Below, in pieces: positions 1 to 6,344 of a DNA stretch of 33,731 nucleotides; position 1 is the first letter of the stretch, and every line of letters begins with the position of its first letter. Source of the stretch: Streptomyces poriferorum (lineage in GTDB: Bacteria; Actinomycetota; Actinomycetes; Streptomycetales; Streptomycetaceae). Below the pieces are notes generated by a model. It was not told where the DNA came from and did no database searches. It saw only the letters and a program-made list of their open reading frames with translations. The stretch covers positions 352 through 34,082 of the forward strand of contig NZ_JAELVH010000049.1 of assembly GCF_019399235.1 (NCBI RefSeq), given 5' to 3'. Made by a program: the position numbers and the translations under genes.

Positions 1-1004
1 TCCAGCGCCCCGAAGCCATCGCGGGCGACACCGCGACCAGCGAGGCCGCCGTCCTGCACGCCCTGGACACGTACGAGGCGGAGCACGGCAAGACCGTGGA
101 CGTGGTGCTGCTCGTCCAGTGCACCAGCCCCTTCGTCGCCCGCGAGGACATCGACGGCGTCGCCGCCGCGGTCGCCCGGGAAGGCGCCGACTCGGCCGTC
201 ACCGTCGCCCCGTTCCACGGCTTCCTGTGGCGCGACGGCAGCGCGGTCGAGGACCACAACTACGGCGTCAACCACGACAAGAAGGTCCGCCCCCGCCGCC
301 AGGACCGCCCCGAGGACCTCCTCGAGACGGGCGCCGCCTACGCGATGGACGCGGCCGGATTCCGTACCCACCGCCACCGCTTCTTCGGCCACACCGCTCT
401 GGTGCGCACCGACCCCGCCCGCGTCCTGGAGATCGACGACCCGCACGACCTGGCCCGTGCCCGCGCCCTGGCCCCGCTCCTGGACCCGGCCCCGCTGCCC
501 ACCCGCGAGGACATCGACGCGGTCGTCCTCGACTTCGACGGGACCCAGACCGACGACCGGGTCCTCATCGACTCGGACGGCCGCGAGACCGTCGCCGTCC
601 ACCGGGGCGACGGACTCGGCATCGCCGCCCTGCGCAAGGCCGGCCTGCCCCTCCTGATCCTCTCCACGGAACAGAACCCGGTCGTCGCCGCCCGCGCCCA
701 CAAGCTCCGCGTCCCCGTCCTGCACGGCATCGACCGCAAGGACCTCGCGCTCAAGCAGTGGTGCGACGAGCAGTCCATCGCCCCCGAACGCGTCCTGTAC
801 GTCGGCAACGACGTCAACGACCTCCCCTGCTTCGCACTCGCCGGCTGGCCCGTGGCCGTCGCGAGCGCGCACGACTCGGTACGCGCCGCGGCGCGCGCCG
901 TGACGACCACCCCCGGCGGCTTCGGCGCCATCCGCGAGATCGCGGCCTGGCTGCTCGGCCCCACCCTGACCGCTCCTTCCGTCAACACCCCCCTCCCCAA
1001 GTAA
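1..1004 (+). CDS. CMP-nonulosonate (acylneuraminate) cytidylyltransferase fused to KdsC-type HAD phosphatase, 5'-partial
   Basis: The frame is open to the left edge of the window (first complete codon at base 3), so the N-terminus is missing. The visible first part (RPEAIAGDTATSEAAVLHAL, then a VQCTSPF stretch and DDPHDLARA) is the NeuA/KdsB-type cytidylyltransferase domain that activates a nonulosonic acid with CTP. From about base 510 a second domain starts with all HAD phosphatase motifs: DFDGTQTD (nucleophile and acid Asp), LILSTE (motif II), the Lys of HGIDRKD (motif III) and VGNDVND (motif IV). This resembles KdsC and could dephosphorylate a 9-phosphorylated nonulosonate before activation. 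The next gene, a NeuB-type synthase, starts 11 bases after the stop. In S. coelicolor this region has been linked to the Kdn-containing teichulosonic acid, so Kdn is a likelier substrate than Neu5Ac; that is inference. Confidence 0.9.
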   Translation, partial: QRPEAIAGDTATSEAAVLHALDTYEAEHGKTVDVVLLVQCTSPFVAREDIDGVAAAVAREGADSAVTVAPFHGFLWRDGSAVEDHNYGVNHDKKVRPRRQDRPEDLLETGAAYAMDAAGFRTHRHRFFGHTALVRTDPARVLEIDDPHDLARARALAPLLDPAPLPTREDIDAVVLDFDGTQTDDRVLIDSDGRETVAVHRGDGLGIAALRKAGLPLLILSTEQNPVVAARAHKLRVPVLHGIDRKDLALKQWCDEQSIAPERVLYVGNDVNDLPCFALAGWPVAVASAHDSVRAAARAVTTTPGGFGAIREIAAWLLGPTLTAPSVNTPLPK

Positions 1005-1015
1005 GGAAACGCACC

Positions 1016-1951
1016 ATGAGCACCTCCCGACTGCGCACTCTCGGCGACCGCACCGCCGGCCCCGGCCACCCCGTCTATGTCACCGGCGAGATCGGCATCA
1101 ACCACAACGGTGACCTCGACAACGCGCTCAAGCTGATCGACGTGGCCGCCGAAGCCGGCTGCGACGCCGTCAAGTTCCAGAAGCGCACCCCGGAGATCTG
1201 CACCCCGCGCGACCAGTGGGACATCGAGCGCGACACCCCCTGGGGCCGCATGACGTACATCGACTACCGCCACCGCGTCGAGTTCGGCGAGACCGAGTAC
1301 CGGGCGATCTCCGAGCACTGCGCCGAGCGCGGCATCGACTGGTTCGCCTCCCCGTGGGACACCGAGGCCGTCGCCTTCCTGGAGAAGTTCGACGTCCCCG
1401 CCCACAAGGTCGCCTCCGCCTCCCTCACCGACGACGAGCTGCTGCGCTCCCTGCGCGCCACCGGCCGCACGGTCATCCTCTCCACGGGCATGTCGACCCC
1501 GCGCCAGATCCGCCACGCGGTCGAGGTCCTCGGCTCGGACAACATCCTGCTCTGCCACGCCACGTCGACGTACCCGGCCAAGGCCGAGGAGCTGAACCTC
1601 CGCGTCATCAACACCCTCCAGCAGGAGTACCCCAACGTCCCGATCGGCTACAGCGGCCACGAGACGGGTCTGCAGACCACCCTCGCCGCCGTCGCGCTCG
1701 GCGCCGCGTTCGTCGAGCGCCACATCACCCTCGACCGCGCCATGTGGGGCTCCGACCAGGCCGCGTCCGTCGAGCCGCAGGGCCTGACCCGCCTGGTCCG
1801 CGACATCCGCACCATCGAGGCGTCCCTCGGCGACGGCGTCAAGAAGGTGTACGAGTCGGAGCTCGGCCCGATGAAGAAGCTCCGCCGGGTCCCGGGCGTC
1901 GTGGCAGAGAACGGCGAGACGGCCCAGGCCGCCGAGCCGGTCGCGGTCTGA
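1016..1951 (+). CDS. N-acetylneuraminate/Kdn synthase family protein (NeuB-type TIM barrel)
   Basis: A 311-residue NeuB-family protein that condenses phosphoenolpyruvate with a hexose (or its phosphate) to a nonulosonic acid in the cytoplasm. Visible family motifs are EIGINHNGD (25–33), KFQKR (53–57), SPWD (112–115), STGMS (156–160), YSGHE (212–216), ERHITLD (224–230) and GSDQAAS (235–241). The frame is open far upstream, but ATG 1016 follows AAGGAA at a normal distance and is where homology begins. The protein stops soon after the barrel; the C-terminal SAF (antifreeze-like) domain that brings typical NeuB to about 345 residues is absent. It lies 11 bases after the cytidylyltransferase/phosphatase gene and 11 bases before the sialyltransferase-like gene, so the three are one operon. 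Kdn or Kdn-9-phosphate synthase is my preferred activity. Confidence 0.92.
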   Translation: MSTSRLRTLGDRTAGPGHPVYVTGEIGINHNGDLDNALKLIDVAAEAGCDAVKFQKRTPEICTPRDQWDIERDTPWGRMTYIDYRHRVEFGETEYRAISEHCAERGIDWFASPWDTEAVAFLEKFDVPAHKVASASLTDDELLRSLRATGRTVILSTGMSTPRQIRHAVEVLGSDNILLCHATSTYPAKAEELNLRVINTLQQEYPNVPIGYSGHETGLQTTLAAVALGAAFVERHITLDRAMWGSDQAASVEPQGLTRLVRDIRTIEASLGDGVKKVYESELGPMKKLRRVPGVVAENGETAQAAEPVAV

Positions 1952-1962
1952 CGGGCAGACCG

Positions 1963-3021
1963 GTGAACCTCGCCTTCGTCGAGAGCCCGGTCCAGCTCCT
2001 GAACGTCCTGGAGTGGGCCTACACAGAGGGAGGCGGCGGCCGTGTCGTCCGGGACGTCACCGTCGTCGTCCTCCCTCCGGTCGACCCGATGTCGCGCGGC
2101 CAGCTGCGCCGGATGGCGGAGCTGGCCCGCGACGAGGGCATCACCGTGCGCTGGCAGGAGGCGCGCGGCGACTCGGGGACGCCCCTGAAGTCGCTGCGCG
2201 CCCTGACCCGGCTCGTCCGCAACGCCGACCACATCGTCATCGGGGACCCGTTCTCCCGCTACGTCCAGCTCCTGCTCTCCCTGGTCCGCCCCCGCCGGCT
2301 CACCGTGGTCGACGACGGGACCGCCACCATGGAGTTCGTCGCCCTGCTGACCCGCGGCGAGCGTCTGGTGCGCTGGCACCGCCGCGGCGGCTCCGGCCCC
2401 CGCGACCTGGCCCTGGCCCCGGTCTCCGCCACCGCCCGCCGCCGGTTCACCCCGTCCGCGGCGCGCGAGGTCGAGCTCTTCACCGCCATGCCGGTGATCC
2501 CGCCGCCCGGCATCACCCTCATCCCCAACACCTTCTCCTGGACCCGCTCCCGCTTCGGCCCGCCGCTGCTCACCAAGGGCGCGGACCTGGTCGGCACCTC
2601 GCTCGTCGAGACGGGCGTGGTCGACCGCGGCCAGTACCTGGAGGCGGTCGCCGCCCTGGCCCGTACGCACGGAGCCACCCGCTATTTCGCCCACCGCCGC
2701 GAGTCCACCGAGAAGCTCCACGCCCTGGAGGCGGTCACCGGCCTGGAGATCGTCCGCCCCGACCTCCCCCTGGAACTCATCGCCCGCCGCGGCCCGATCG
2801 GCCGCACGGTCCTGAGCTTCCCCTCCACGGTGGTCCACACCCTCCCGCTGGCCCTGGTCGGCACCGACGTGAAGGTCGCGGTCTGCGACATCGCCCCGGA
2901 ATGGCTCCGCGAAACGGCGTCCCCGAGGGCGCAGGGCTTCCTCGCCGGAGTCACGGAGACGGCCCGGGACGTCCAGCGGCTGGCGCCCTGGCGGGTCACG
3001 GCGGTGGCTACGGAGGCGTGA
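1963..3021 (+). CDS. Polysialyltransferase-like glycosyltransferase
   Basis: A 352-residue protein starting at GTG 1963, just after the synthase stop; the frame is open upstream but there it only shadows that gene. The start MNLAFVESPVQLLNVLEW resembles bacterial sialyl- and polysialyltransferases of the POLYST type. A D-D-G motif is visible (VVDDGTATMEF, about residues 114–124), matching the D/E-D/E-G motif of bacterial sialyltransferases, and a late SFPSTVVHTLPLAL segment matches their Ser/Thr motif. The usual His-Pro pair is not clear: the comparable place reads FAHRRES. There is no signal peptide or membrane segment, so it should act at the inner face of the membrane on a CMP-activated nonulosonate. 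Its position after the synthetase and synthase genes supports polymerisation or transfer of the sugar onto a wall polymer. The acceptor is unknown. Confidence 0.75.
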   Translation: MNLAFVESPVQLLNVLEWAYTEGGGGRVVRDVTVVVLPPVDPMSRGQLRRMAELARDEGITVRWQEARGDSGTPLKSLRALTRLVRNADHIVIGDPFSRYVQLLLSLVRPRRLTVVDDGTATMEFVALLTRGERLVRWHRRGGSGPRDLALAPVSATARRRFTPSAAREVELFTAMPVIPPPGITLIPNTFSWTRSRFGPPLLTKGADLVGTSLVETGVVDRGQYLEAVAALARTHGATRYFAHRRESTEKLHALEAVTGLEIVRPDLPLELIARRGPIGRTVLSFPSTVVHTLPLALVGTDVKVAVCDIAPEWLRETASPRAQGFLAGVTETARDVQRLAPWRVTAVATEA

Positions 3022-3045
3022 ACCGGCCGGGAAGGCCCGTCACTG

Positions 3046-3252
3046 TCAGACGGGCATGACCTGCACGTCGTAGGAGGGAATCCACTTGTCCCGGGTCAGG
3101 ATGGTCATCCCCTCGGTCTGGGCCTGAGCGATCAGTATCCGGTCGAAGGGATCCCGGTGGTGCCCGGGCAGCCGACTCGCCCGTACGCCGTGTCCGGCGG
3201 TGATGGGCAGCGAGAGGAACTGGCTGTCCCGTACCCGTTCCGCCAGGTCAGC
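3046..3252 (-). pseudogene. 3' remnant of a PIN-domain (VapC-type) toxin gene
   Basis: The last 68 codons of this reverse-strand frame read as the C-terminal half of a PIN-domain ribonuclease of the type paired with antitoxins. LPITAGHGVRASRLPGHHRD is followed by DPFDRILIAQAQ and then LTRDKWIPSYDV, which carry the conserved late acidic residues. A whole protein of this type has about 130 residues. Upstream of about 3252 the frame stays open, but the translation becomes low-complexity Gln/Pro/Arg with no PIN character, so the 5' half, with the first catalytic Asp, and any antitoxin gene are gone. It lies between the nonulosonate operon and another gene tail. I consider it a decayed, inactive toxin gene. 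Confidence 0.7.
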
Positions 3253-3447
3253 CGGCCCTTCTGGGTCGGGCTGCTGGCCCTCGTCACGCTGCTCGCGCTG
3301 TTCCGCCGGGGCCGGGTCCCGGGCCGGTCCCCGCTGCTGGTGCTCGCAGGGACCGTCATGATGGCCATGAGCCTGGACCTGCTGACGGCCGGAGCCGTGT
3401 GCGTCGGGCTGGCGCTGTACCCGATGCGCCGGGGGCTGGGGAGCTGA
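3250..3447 (+). pseudogene. 3' remnant of a membrane-protein gene
   Basis: The last 65 codons of this frame encode two strongly hydrophobic segments, FWVGLLALVTLLALF and PLLVLAGTVMMAMSLDLLTAG followed by a short third stretch, with almost every codon ending in G or C, as in a real Streptomyces gene. Upstream of 3250 the frame stays open to about 3157, but there it is only the antisense of the PIN remnant. The two remnants therefore meet at the same point, which looks like a deletion or insertion junction. I do not recognise the parent protein. A 96-residue chimeric ORF starting at GTG 3157 is possible but I doubt it is made. Confidence 0.5.
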
Positions 3448-3563
3448 CGGAACGGTGGAGCTTACCCACCGTGTCGGAGCCTCACACGCCGTGACCCAGT
3501 CATTTATTCGTCTATGTGGCTGAACTTTTCTTGTTTCATGGTCAGTTGGAGGGGGAAGAGCCT

Positions 3564-3569
3564 TACCCT
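3564..3569 (+). promoter_or_regulatory. Candidate -10 (TACCCT) for a leaderless amidohydrolase mRNA
   Basis: TACCCT fits the Streptomyces TANNNT -10 pattern and lies exactly six bases before GTG 3576. That spacing would start the transcript on the start codon. No good -35 is visible. The same TANNNT-N6-start arrangement recurs at four other places in this window. Confidence 0.45.
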
Positions 3570-3575
3570 TCACCA

Positions 3576-4820
3576 GTGAACCACTCGACGCCCCGCGATC
3601 GTGAAGCCCGGCCACTCACGGAAGCGGAAGAGGCCCTGCCCGGCACGCTGCCCGAAGCGCTGCGCGCCGAGCTCATCGCCTTCCGCCGCGATCTGCACAT
3701 GCACCCCGAGCTCGGCAACCAGGAGTTCCGCACCACCGCGGCCATCAAGGCCCGGCTGGAGCAGGCGGGCCTTCGGCCACGGGTGCTCGCCTCCGGGACG
3801 GGCCTCATGTGCGACGTCGGGACGCGGGGCGAGGGGACGCGGCCCATGCTGGCGCTGCGGGCCGACATTGACGCGCTGCCGATCCCGGACACCAAGTCGG
3901 GCGTCCCGTACCGCTCCACCGTGCCCGACCGGGCGCACGCCTGCGGGCATGACGTGCACACCACCACCGTTCTCGGCGCCGGCCTCGTGCTCGCCGAGCT
4001 CGACCGGCAGGGGCTGCTGCCCAACCCGGTGCGGCTGATCTTCCAGCCGGCCGAGGAGGTGCTGCCCGGCGGGGCGCCCGACGCGATCGAGTCGGGGGTA
4101 CTGGAGGGCGTCGGCCGGATCATCGGGGTGCACTGCGACCCGAAGGTCGACGCGGGCCGGATCGGGCTGCGGGTCGGGGCCATCACCTCCGCCTGCGACC
4201 GCCTGGAGCTCTCCCTGGACGGCCCGGGCGGCCACACCGCCCGCCCGCACCTGACCACGGACCTGGTCACCGCCGCCGCCAAGGTCGCCACCGAGGTGCC
4301 CGCGCTGCTGGCCCGCCGGGTCGACGCCCGGGCCGGGCTCGCCGTGACCTGGGGGCGGCTGGAGACCGGGCACGCGTGCAACGTGATCCCGCAACACGCC
4401 GAGATGTCCGGCACGGTTCGCTGCCTGGACCTGGCGGCCTGGCGCGACGCTCCGGACCTGGTGCACGCGGCCATCGACGAGGTGGCCGGAATGTACGGGG
4501 CCAAGACGGTGATCAACTACATCAGGGGCGTCCCGCCCGTGGTCAACGACGCGGCCGCGATCGATCTGCTCGGCGGCGCGATGACCGCCCGCCGCGGTTC
4601 GTATGCGATCGAGGACACCGAACAGAGCCTGGGCGGGGAGGACTTCTCCTGGTACCTGGAACACGTCCCGGGAGCGATGGCGCGCCTCGGAGTGCGTACG
4701 CCCGGCGACACGCGCGGGCTCGACCTGCACCGGGGCAACTTCGACGCGGACGAGGAGGCGATCACCGTAGGGGTGGAGCTCTTTACCGCTTCGGCTCTGC
4801 TCCACGGCAACCATCCGTAA
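3576..4820 (+). CDS. M20-family amidohydrolase/peptidase
   Basis: A 414-residue metal-dependent amidohydrolase of the M20D type (N-acyl amino acid/IAA-amino acid hydrolase family). Metal and catalytic motifs are visible: HMHPELGNQEF near the N-terminus, ADIDALPI, ACGHDVHT (metal-binding His/Asp), FQPAEEVLPGG (catalytic Glu pair), GVHCDP, GGHTARPH, and a late GGEDFSWYLEHVPG. No signal peptide is seen, so it is cytoplasmic. The frame also has a start at 3516, but GTG 3576 fits the leaderless -10 at 3564–3569 and is closer to where homology starts. It is transcribed alone, upstream of the nucleoside transporter genes; the physiological substrate cannot be told from sequence. Confidence 0.9.
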   Translation: MNHSTPRDREARPLTEAEEALPGTLPEALRAELIAFRRDLHMHPELGNQEFRTTAAIKARLEQAGLRPRVLASGTGLMCDVGTRGEGTRPMLALRADIDALPIPDTKSGVPYRSTVPDRAHACGHDVHTTTVLGAGLVLAELDRQGLLPNPVRLIFQPAEEVLPGGAPDAIESGVLEGVGRIIGVHCDPKVDAGRIGLRVGAITSACDRLELSLDGPGGHTARPHLTTDLVTAAAKVATEVPALLARRVDARAGLAVTWGRLETGHACNVIPQHAEMSGTVRCLDLAAWRDAPDLVHAAIDEVAGMYGAKTVINYIRGVPPVVNDAAAIDLLGGAMTARRGSYAIEDTEQSLGGEDFSWYLEHVPGAMARLGVRTPGDTRGLDLHRGNFDADEEAITVGVELFTASALLHGNHP

Positions 4821-4885
4821 CCGGACAGGTCGCCCCTGGTTCACGACGATCCGATAACGGCTGCCGTACAGGTCATTATCTGACA

Positions 4886-4899
4886 TCTACGCGCGTTAC
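4886..4899 (+). promoter_or_regulatory. Candidate nucleoside-regulon operator, site 1
   Basis: TCTACGCGCGTTAC matches 11 of 14 bases of the palindrome TCTACGCGCGTAGA that also occurs upstream of the transporter ATPase, deoA and add. Its right half overlaps TACGAT (4897–4902), a good TANNNT -10 candidate, so a bound repressor would block the promoter of the lipoprotein gene 60 bases downstream. Confidence 0.6.
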
Positions 4900-4958
4900 G
4901 ATCGCGGCGAAACCAGCGCCGGAAGAGGCGCTTCGGTCAGGTTTGAAGGAGCCTTCCC

Positions 4959-6011
4959 TTGCGCCGGATCACTAGGATTGCCGCTGTGGGCGTCATGTCC
5001 GCGGCACTCGCACTCAGCGTTACAGCGTGTGGCGACTCGTCCTCCTCGTCGAGCAGCAGCTCGGACTCGAAGGACAAGAAGACCGCCCTCGCGTACGACA
5101 TCGGCGGCCGCGGCGACCAGTCGTTCAACGACGCCGCGTACGCGGGTCTGGCCAAGGCCGAGAAGGAACTCGGGGTCAAGGGCACCGAGGCCGAGCCCTC
5201 CGACGGTGAGTCGGACGCGGACAAGGTCCAGCGCCTCACGTCCCTGGCCCGTGCCGGGAACAACCCGGTCATCGGTGTCGGCTTCGCGTACGCGCCCGCC
5301 ATCAAGAAGGTCGCGCCGAAGTTCCCGAAGATCACCTTCGGCATCATCGACGACGCCTCGGTGACCGGCCCCAACATCGCCAACATCGTCTTCAACGAGG
5401 AGCAGGGCTCCTACCTCGCGGGTGTCGCCGCCGCCAAGGTCACCAAGACCAAGACGGTCGGCTTCATCGGTGGTGTCGAGACCCCGCTGATCAAGAAGTT
5501 CGAGGCCGGCTTCACCCAGGGCGTCAAGGACACCAACTCCGCCGTCAAGGTGATCCCCCAGTACCTGACGCAGCCCCCGAACTTCGACGGCTTCTCCAAG
5601 CCGGACCTCGGCAAGGCCGCGGCCCAGGGCCAGCTCGACAAGGGCGCCGACGTCGTCTACTCGGCGGCCGGTCTGGCCGGTTCCGGTGCGATCGAGGCCG
5701 TCTCCAAGGCGGGCAAGTGGAACATCGGCGTCGACTCCGACCAGTACAACCAGAAGGGCCTCGCCGCCTACAAGGAGTCCATCCTGACCTCGGTCACGAA
5801 GGACGTCGAGGACTCGGTCTTCAACCTGATCAAGTCCGTGGTGGACGGCAAGCCGCAGACCGGTGAGATCCGCTACGGCCTCGACAAGGACGGCGTCGGC
5901 CTGGCCATGTCGAACCCGAAGTTCACCGCGATGACCGAGGTCATCGCCGCCGTGGACAAGGCCAAGAAGGAAATCATCGACGGCACCATCACCGTCAAGA
6001 CCACCCCGTAA
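4959..6011 (+). CDS. BMP-family nucleoside-binding lipoprotein (ABC transporter substrate-binding protein)
   Basis: A 350-residue exported lipoprotein of the basic membrane protein (Bmp/Med) family, the substrate-binding component of nucleoside ABC importers. The start is TTG 4959 with GAAGGA at 4945–4950. A short basic N-terminus, a hydrophobic core and the lipobox SVTAC give a lipid-modified Cys24, followed by a long serine linker. The mature part shows family landmarks such as GGRGDQSFNDAAYAGL, NPVIGVGFAYAPA, FNEEQGSYLAGVAAA, KTVGFIGG, DVVYSAAGLAG and IGVDSDQYN. A strong hairpin follows, then the ATPase gene, so it has its own promoter and operator and can be made in excess of the membrane components. 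From memory, S. coelicolor has two such lipoproteins in tandem at this place; only one is present here. Confidence 0.93.
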   Translation: MRRITRIAAVGVMSAALALSVTACGDSSSSSSSSSDSKDKKTALAYDIGGRGDQSFNDAAYAGLAKAEKELGVKGTEAEPSDGESDADKVQRLTSLARAGNNPVIGVGFAYAPAIKKVAPKFPKITFGIIDDASVTGPNIANIVFNEEQGSYLAGVAAAKVTKTKTVGFIGGVETPLIKKFEAGFTQGVKDTNSAVKVIPQYLTQPPNFDGFSKPDLGKAAAQGQLDKGADVVYSAAGLAGSGAIEAVSKAGKWNIGVDSDQYNQKGLAAYKESILTSVTKDVEDSVFNLIKSVVDGKPQTGEIRYGLDKDGVGLAMSNPKFTAMTEVIAAVDKAKKEIIDGTITVKTTP

Positions 6012-6035
6012 CGACCCCCGGTCGTACGGCTGGAT

Positions 6036-6082
6036 CCCCGTGGGCCCGGAGCGCGCAGCATCGCTGCTCCGGGCCCACGGGG
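6036..6082 (+). terminator. Strong hairpin between the lipoprotein and ATPase genes
   Basis: A perfect 17-bp inverted repeat (arms 6036–6052 and 6066–6082, 13-base loop) starts 24 bases after the lipoprotein stop. No long T run follows, as is usual in Streptomyces. It may terminate the lipoprotein transcript or protect its 3' end while letting some readthrough into the transporter operon. Confidence 0.75.
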
Positions 6083-6183
6083 TACTCCTCGAAGTGGTTC
6101 CGCCCGTTGCAGTGCACTCTCGGACAGGCCTCGGACCCCGGGTTCAGGCCCTGCCGCGCGCATGCGTTTGACGATTCGGCAAC

Positions 6184-6197
6184 GCTACGCGTGTAGA
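6184..6197 (+). promoter_or_regulatory. Candidate nucleoside-regulon operator, site 2
   Basis: GCTACGCGTGTAGA matches 12 of 14 bases of TCTACGCGCGTAGA. It lies 16 bases after a TTGACG (6168–6173), about 150 bases upstream of the ABC ATPase gene. The 6012–6344 gap therefore holds a terminator-like hairpin, a second promoter/operator and a leader. An ATG at 6162 is in frame with the ATPase, but using it would place this operator inside the coding sequence. Confidence 0.6.
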
Positions 6198-6330
6198 CAG
6201 CCCTCAGGCGCGATAACTTCACCCCGCCCCCCAGGGGCTGTCCGACCATCCCGCGTGGGCGACCCGCCCGCGGATCCACGTGGAACAGTCAGTCATCCTC
6301 TGTCCCTCCGCCTCCCGCTCCTGTCCGGCC

Positions 6331-6336
6331 AAGGAG
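6331..6336 (+). promoter_or_regulatory. Ribosome binding site without a canonical start codon after it
   Basis: AAGGAG is a near-perfect Shine-Dalgarno sequence. The codons at start distance in the ATPase frame are GTC (6342) and ATC (6345); neither is a standard start. A GTG at 6338 is out of frame. This site decides the ATPase start discussed in the next entry. Confidence 0.6.
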
Positions 6337-6344
6337 AGTGCGTC

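Noticed and set aside
119..1015. Long upstream extension of the NeuB frame
   Set aside because: Only Arg/Pro-rich shadow of the cytidylyltransferase; the ribosome site and homology fix the start at 1016.
6162..6344. 60-residue N-terminal extension of the transporter ATPase from ATG 6162
   Set aside because: Overlaps the operator and leader, lacks a good ribosome site and has no family similarity; noted as the only canonical-start alternative.
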